Assembly (NCBI GenBank): GCA_003153055.1
Contig: PMBV01000414.1
Coordinates: 1-7,815 of the forward strand
Direction: 5' to 3'
DNA: 7,815 nt
DNA from: Myxococcales bacterium
GTDB lineage: Bacteria > Myxococcota > Myxococcia > Myxococcales > Myxococcaceae
Part shown: positions 7,390 to 7,815 of the stretch, piece after piece
Numbering within the stretch: the stretch's first letter is position 1
Layout: the number at the start of each line of letters is the position of its first letter
Translations under genes and position numbers: made by a program
The notes under the pieces: generated by a model
The model's database searches: none
Seen by the model: only the letters and a program-made list of their open reading frames with translations
Told to the model about the DNA's origin: nothing

Positions 7390-7815
7390 ATGGCTGAGAC
7401 GACCAAGCAACCGGGCGGAAAGAAGGACCAGGAGCTCAAGCTCCCGACGCGGGCCGAGAACTTCTCCGAATGGTACGTGGAGCTCGTCCAGCGCGCCAAG
7501 CTGGCCGACTACTCGGACGTCCGCGGCTGCATGGTGATTCGGCCCAACGGCTACGGCATCTGGGAAAAGATGCAGGCGGGCCTCGATGGCATGTTCAAGG
7601 AAACAGGTCATCAGAACGCGTACTTCCCGATGTTGATCCCCGAGGAGTACCTCACCCGCGAGAAGGACCACGTGAAGGGCTTCGCGCCTCAGGTGGCGGT
7701 GGTGACGCACGCCGGTGGAGAGCCGCTGCCGGAAGGTGGGCGCTACGTCATTCGCCCGACCTCCGAGACCATCATCAACCGCAGCTTCTCCAAGTGGGTG
7801 CAGAGCTACCGCGAC
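7390..7815 (+). CDS. proS: Prolyl-tRNA synthetase, eukaryote/archaeal type, N-terminal part (runs off the right edge)
   Basis: The frame is open from the ATG at 7390 to the window edge, giving 142 residues. The enzyme charges tRNA-Pro with proline. After a short Lys-rich lead (1-18), the class II catalytic core begins: [19 protein letters not shown] (23-41), [19 protein letters not shown] (44-62), [13 protein letters not shown] (76-88) and [17 protein letters not shown] (120-136). The RPTSE loop is the ProRS motif that contacts ATP and proline. The pattern matches the shorter eukaryote/archaeal-like form (about 480-500 residues, without the bacterial editing insertion) rather than the E. coli type, although the insertion site lies beyond the window edge. 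AGGTGG (7379-7384) lies just upstream of the ATG, supporting it over an in-frame GTG at 7381. It is divergent from the small hypothetical gene. Confidence 0.94.
   Translation, partial: MAETTKQPGGKKDQELKLPTRAENFSEWYVELVQRAKLADYSDVRGCMVIRPNGYGIWEKMQAGLDGMFKETGHQNAYFPMLIPEEYLTREKDHVKGFAPQVAVVTHAGGEPLPEGGRYVIRPTSETIINRSFSKWVQSYRD

Overview
The window looks like chromosomal DNA from a high-GC, Gram-negative deltaproteobacterium-type organism, most likely a myxobacterium (Myxococcota). The reasons are an outer-membrane receptor with an N-terminal carboxypeptidase-regulatory-like domain resembling Myxococcus Oar, a tonB-exbB-exbD-exbD cluster, a eukaryote/archaeal-style prolyl-tRNA synthetase, and strong G/C third-position bias. 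The taxonomic call is inference from gene content, because no rRNA gene is present.

Left part (1-3778): a TonB-dependent receptor reads leftward off the window edge. Its start faces that of a four-gene rightward cluster: tonB, exbB, and two exbD paralogues. The 113-nt divergent spacer carries a plausible sigma70-type promoter for the receptor and two inverted repeats. ExbB plus ExbD would form the proton-driven inner-membrane motor, TonB would carry the force across the periplasm, and the divergent receptor is a natural client. A strong hairpin lies between tonB and exbB and may set their relative expression.

Middle (3779-5588): an accessory-looking stretch. It holds a broken PIN-domain (toxin-type nuclease) gene on the minus strand, an intact Rpn-family PD-(D/E)XK nuclease gene on the plus strand, and two gene-poor spacers. 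The second spacer has a seven-copy GAG repeat and a hairpin just ahead of the next gene.

Right part (5589-7815): a complete beta-eliminating lyase follows. Its active-site residues mark it as tyrosine phenol-lyase rather than tryptophanase. A small unrecognised minus-strand gene converges on it with a 3-nt gap. The 5' part of a prolyl-tRNA synthetase gene runs off the right edge.

I see no tRNA, rRNA, CRISPR array, insertion sequence with terminal repeats, or clear undescribed system. The items most worth a second look are the tyrosine phenol-lyase assignment with its hairpin at the start codon, the tonB/exbB hairpin, the unusual TonB linker, and the PIN pseudogene beside the Rpn nuclease.
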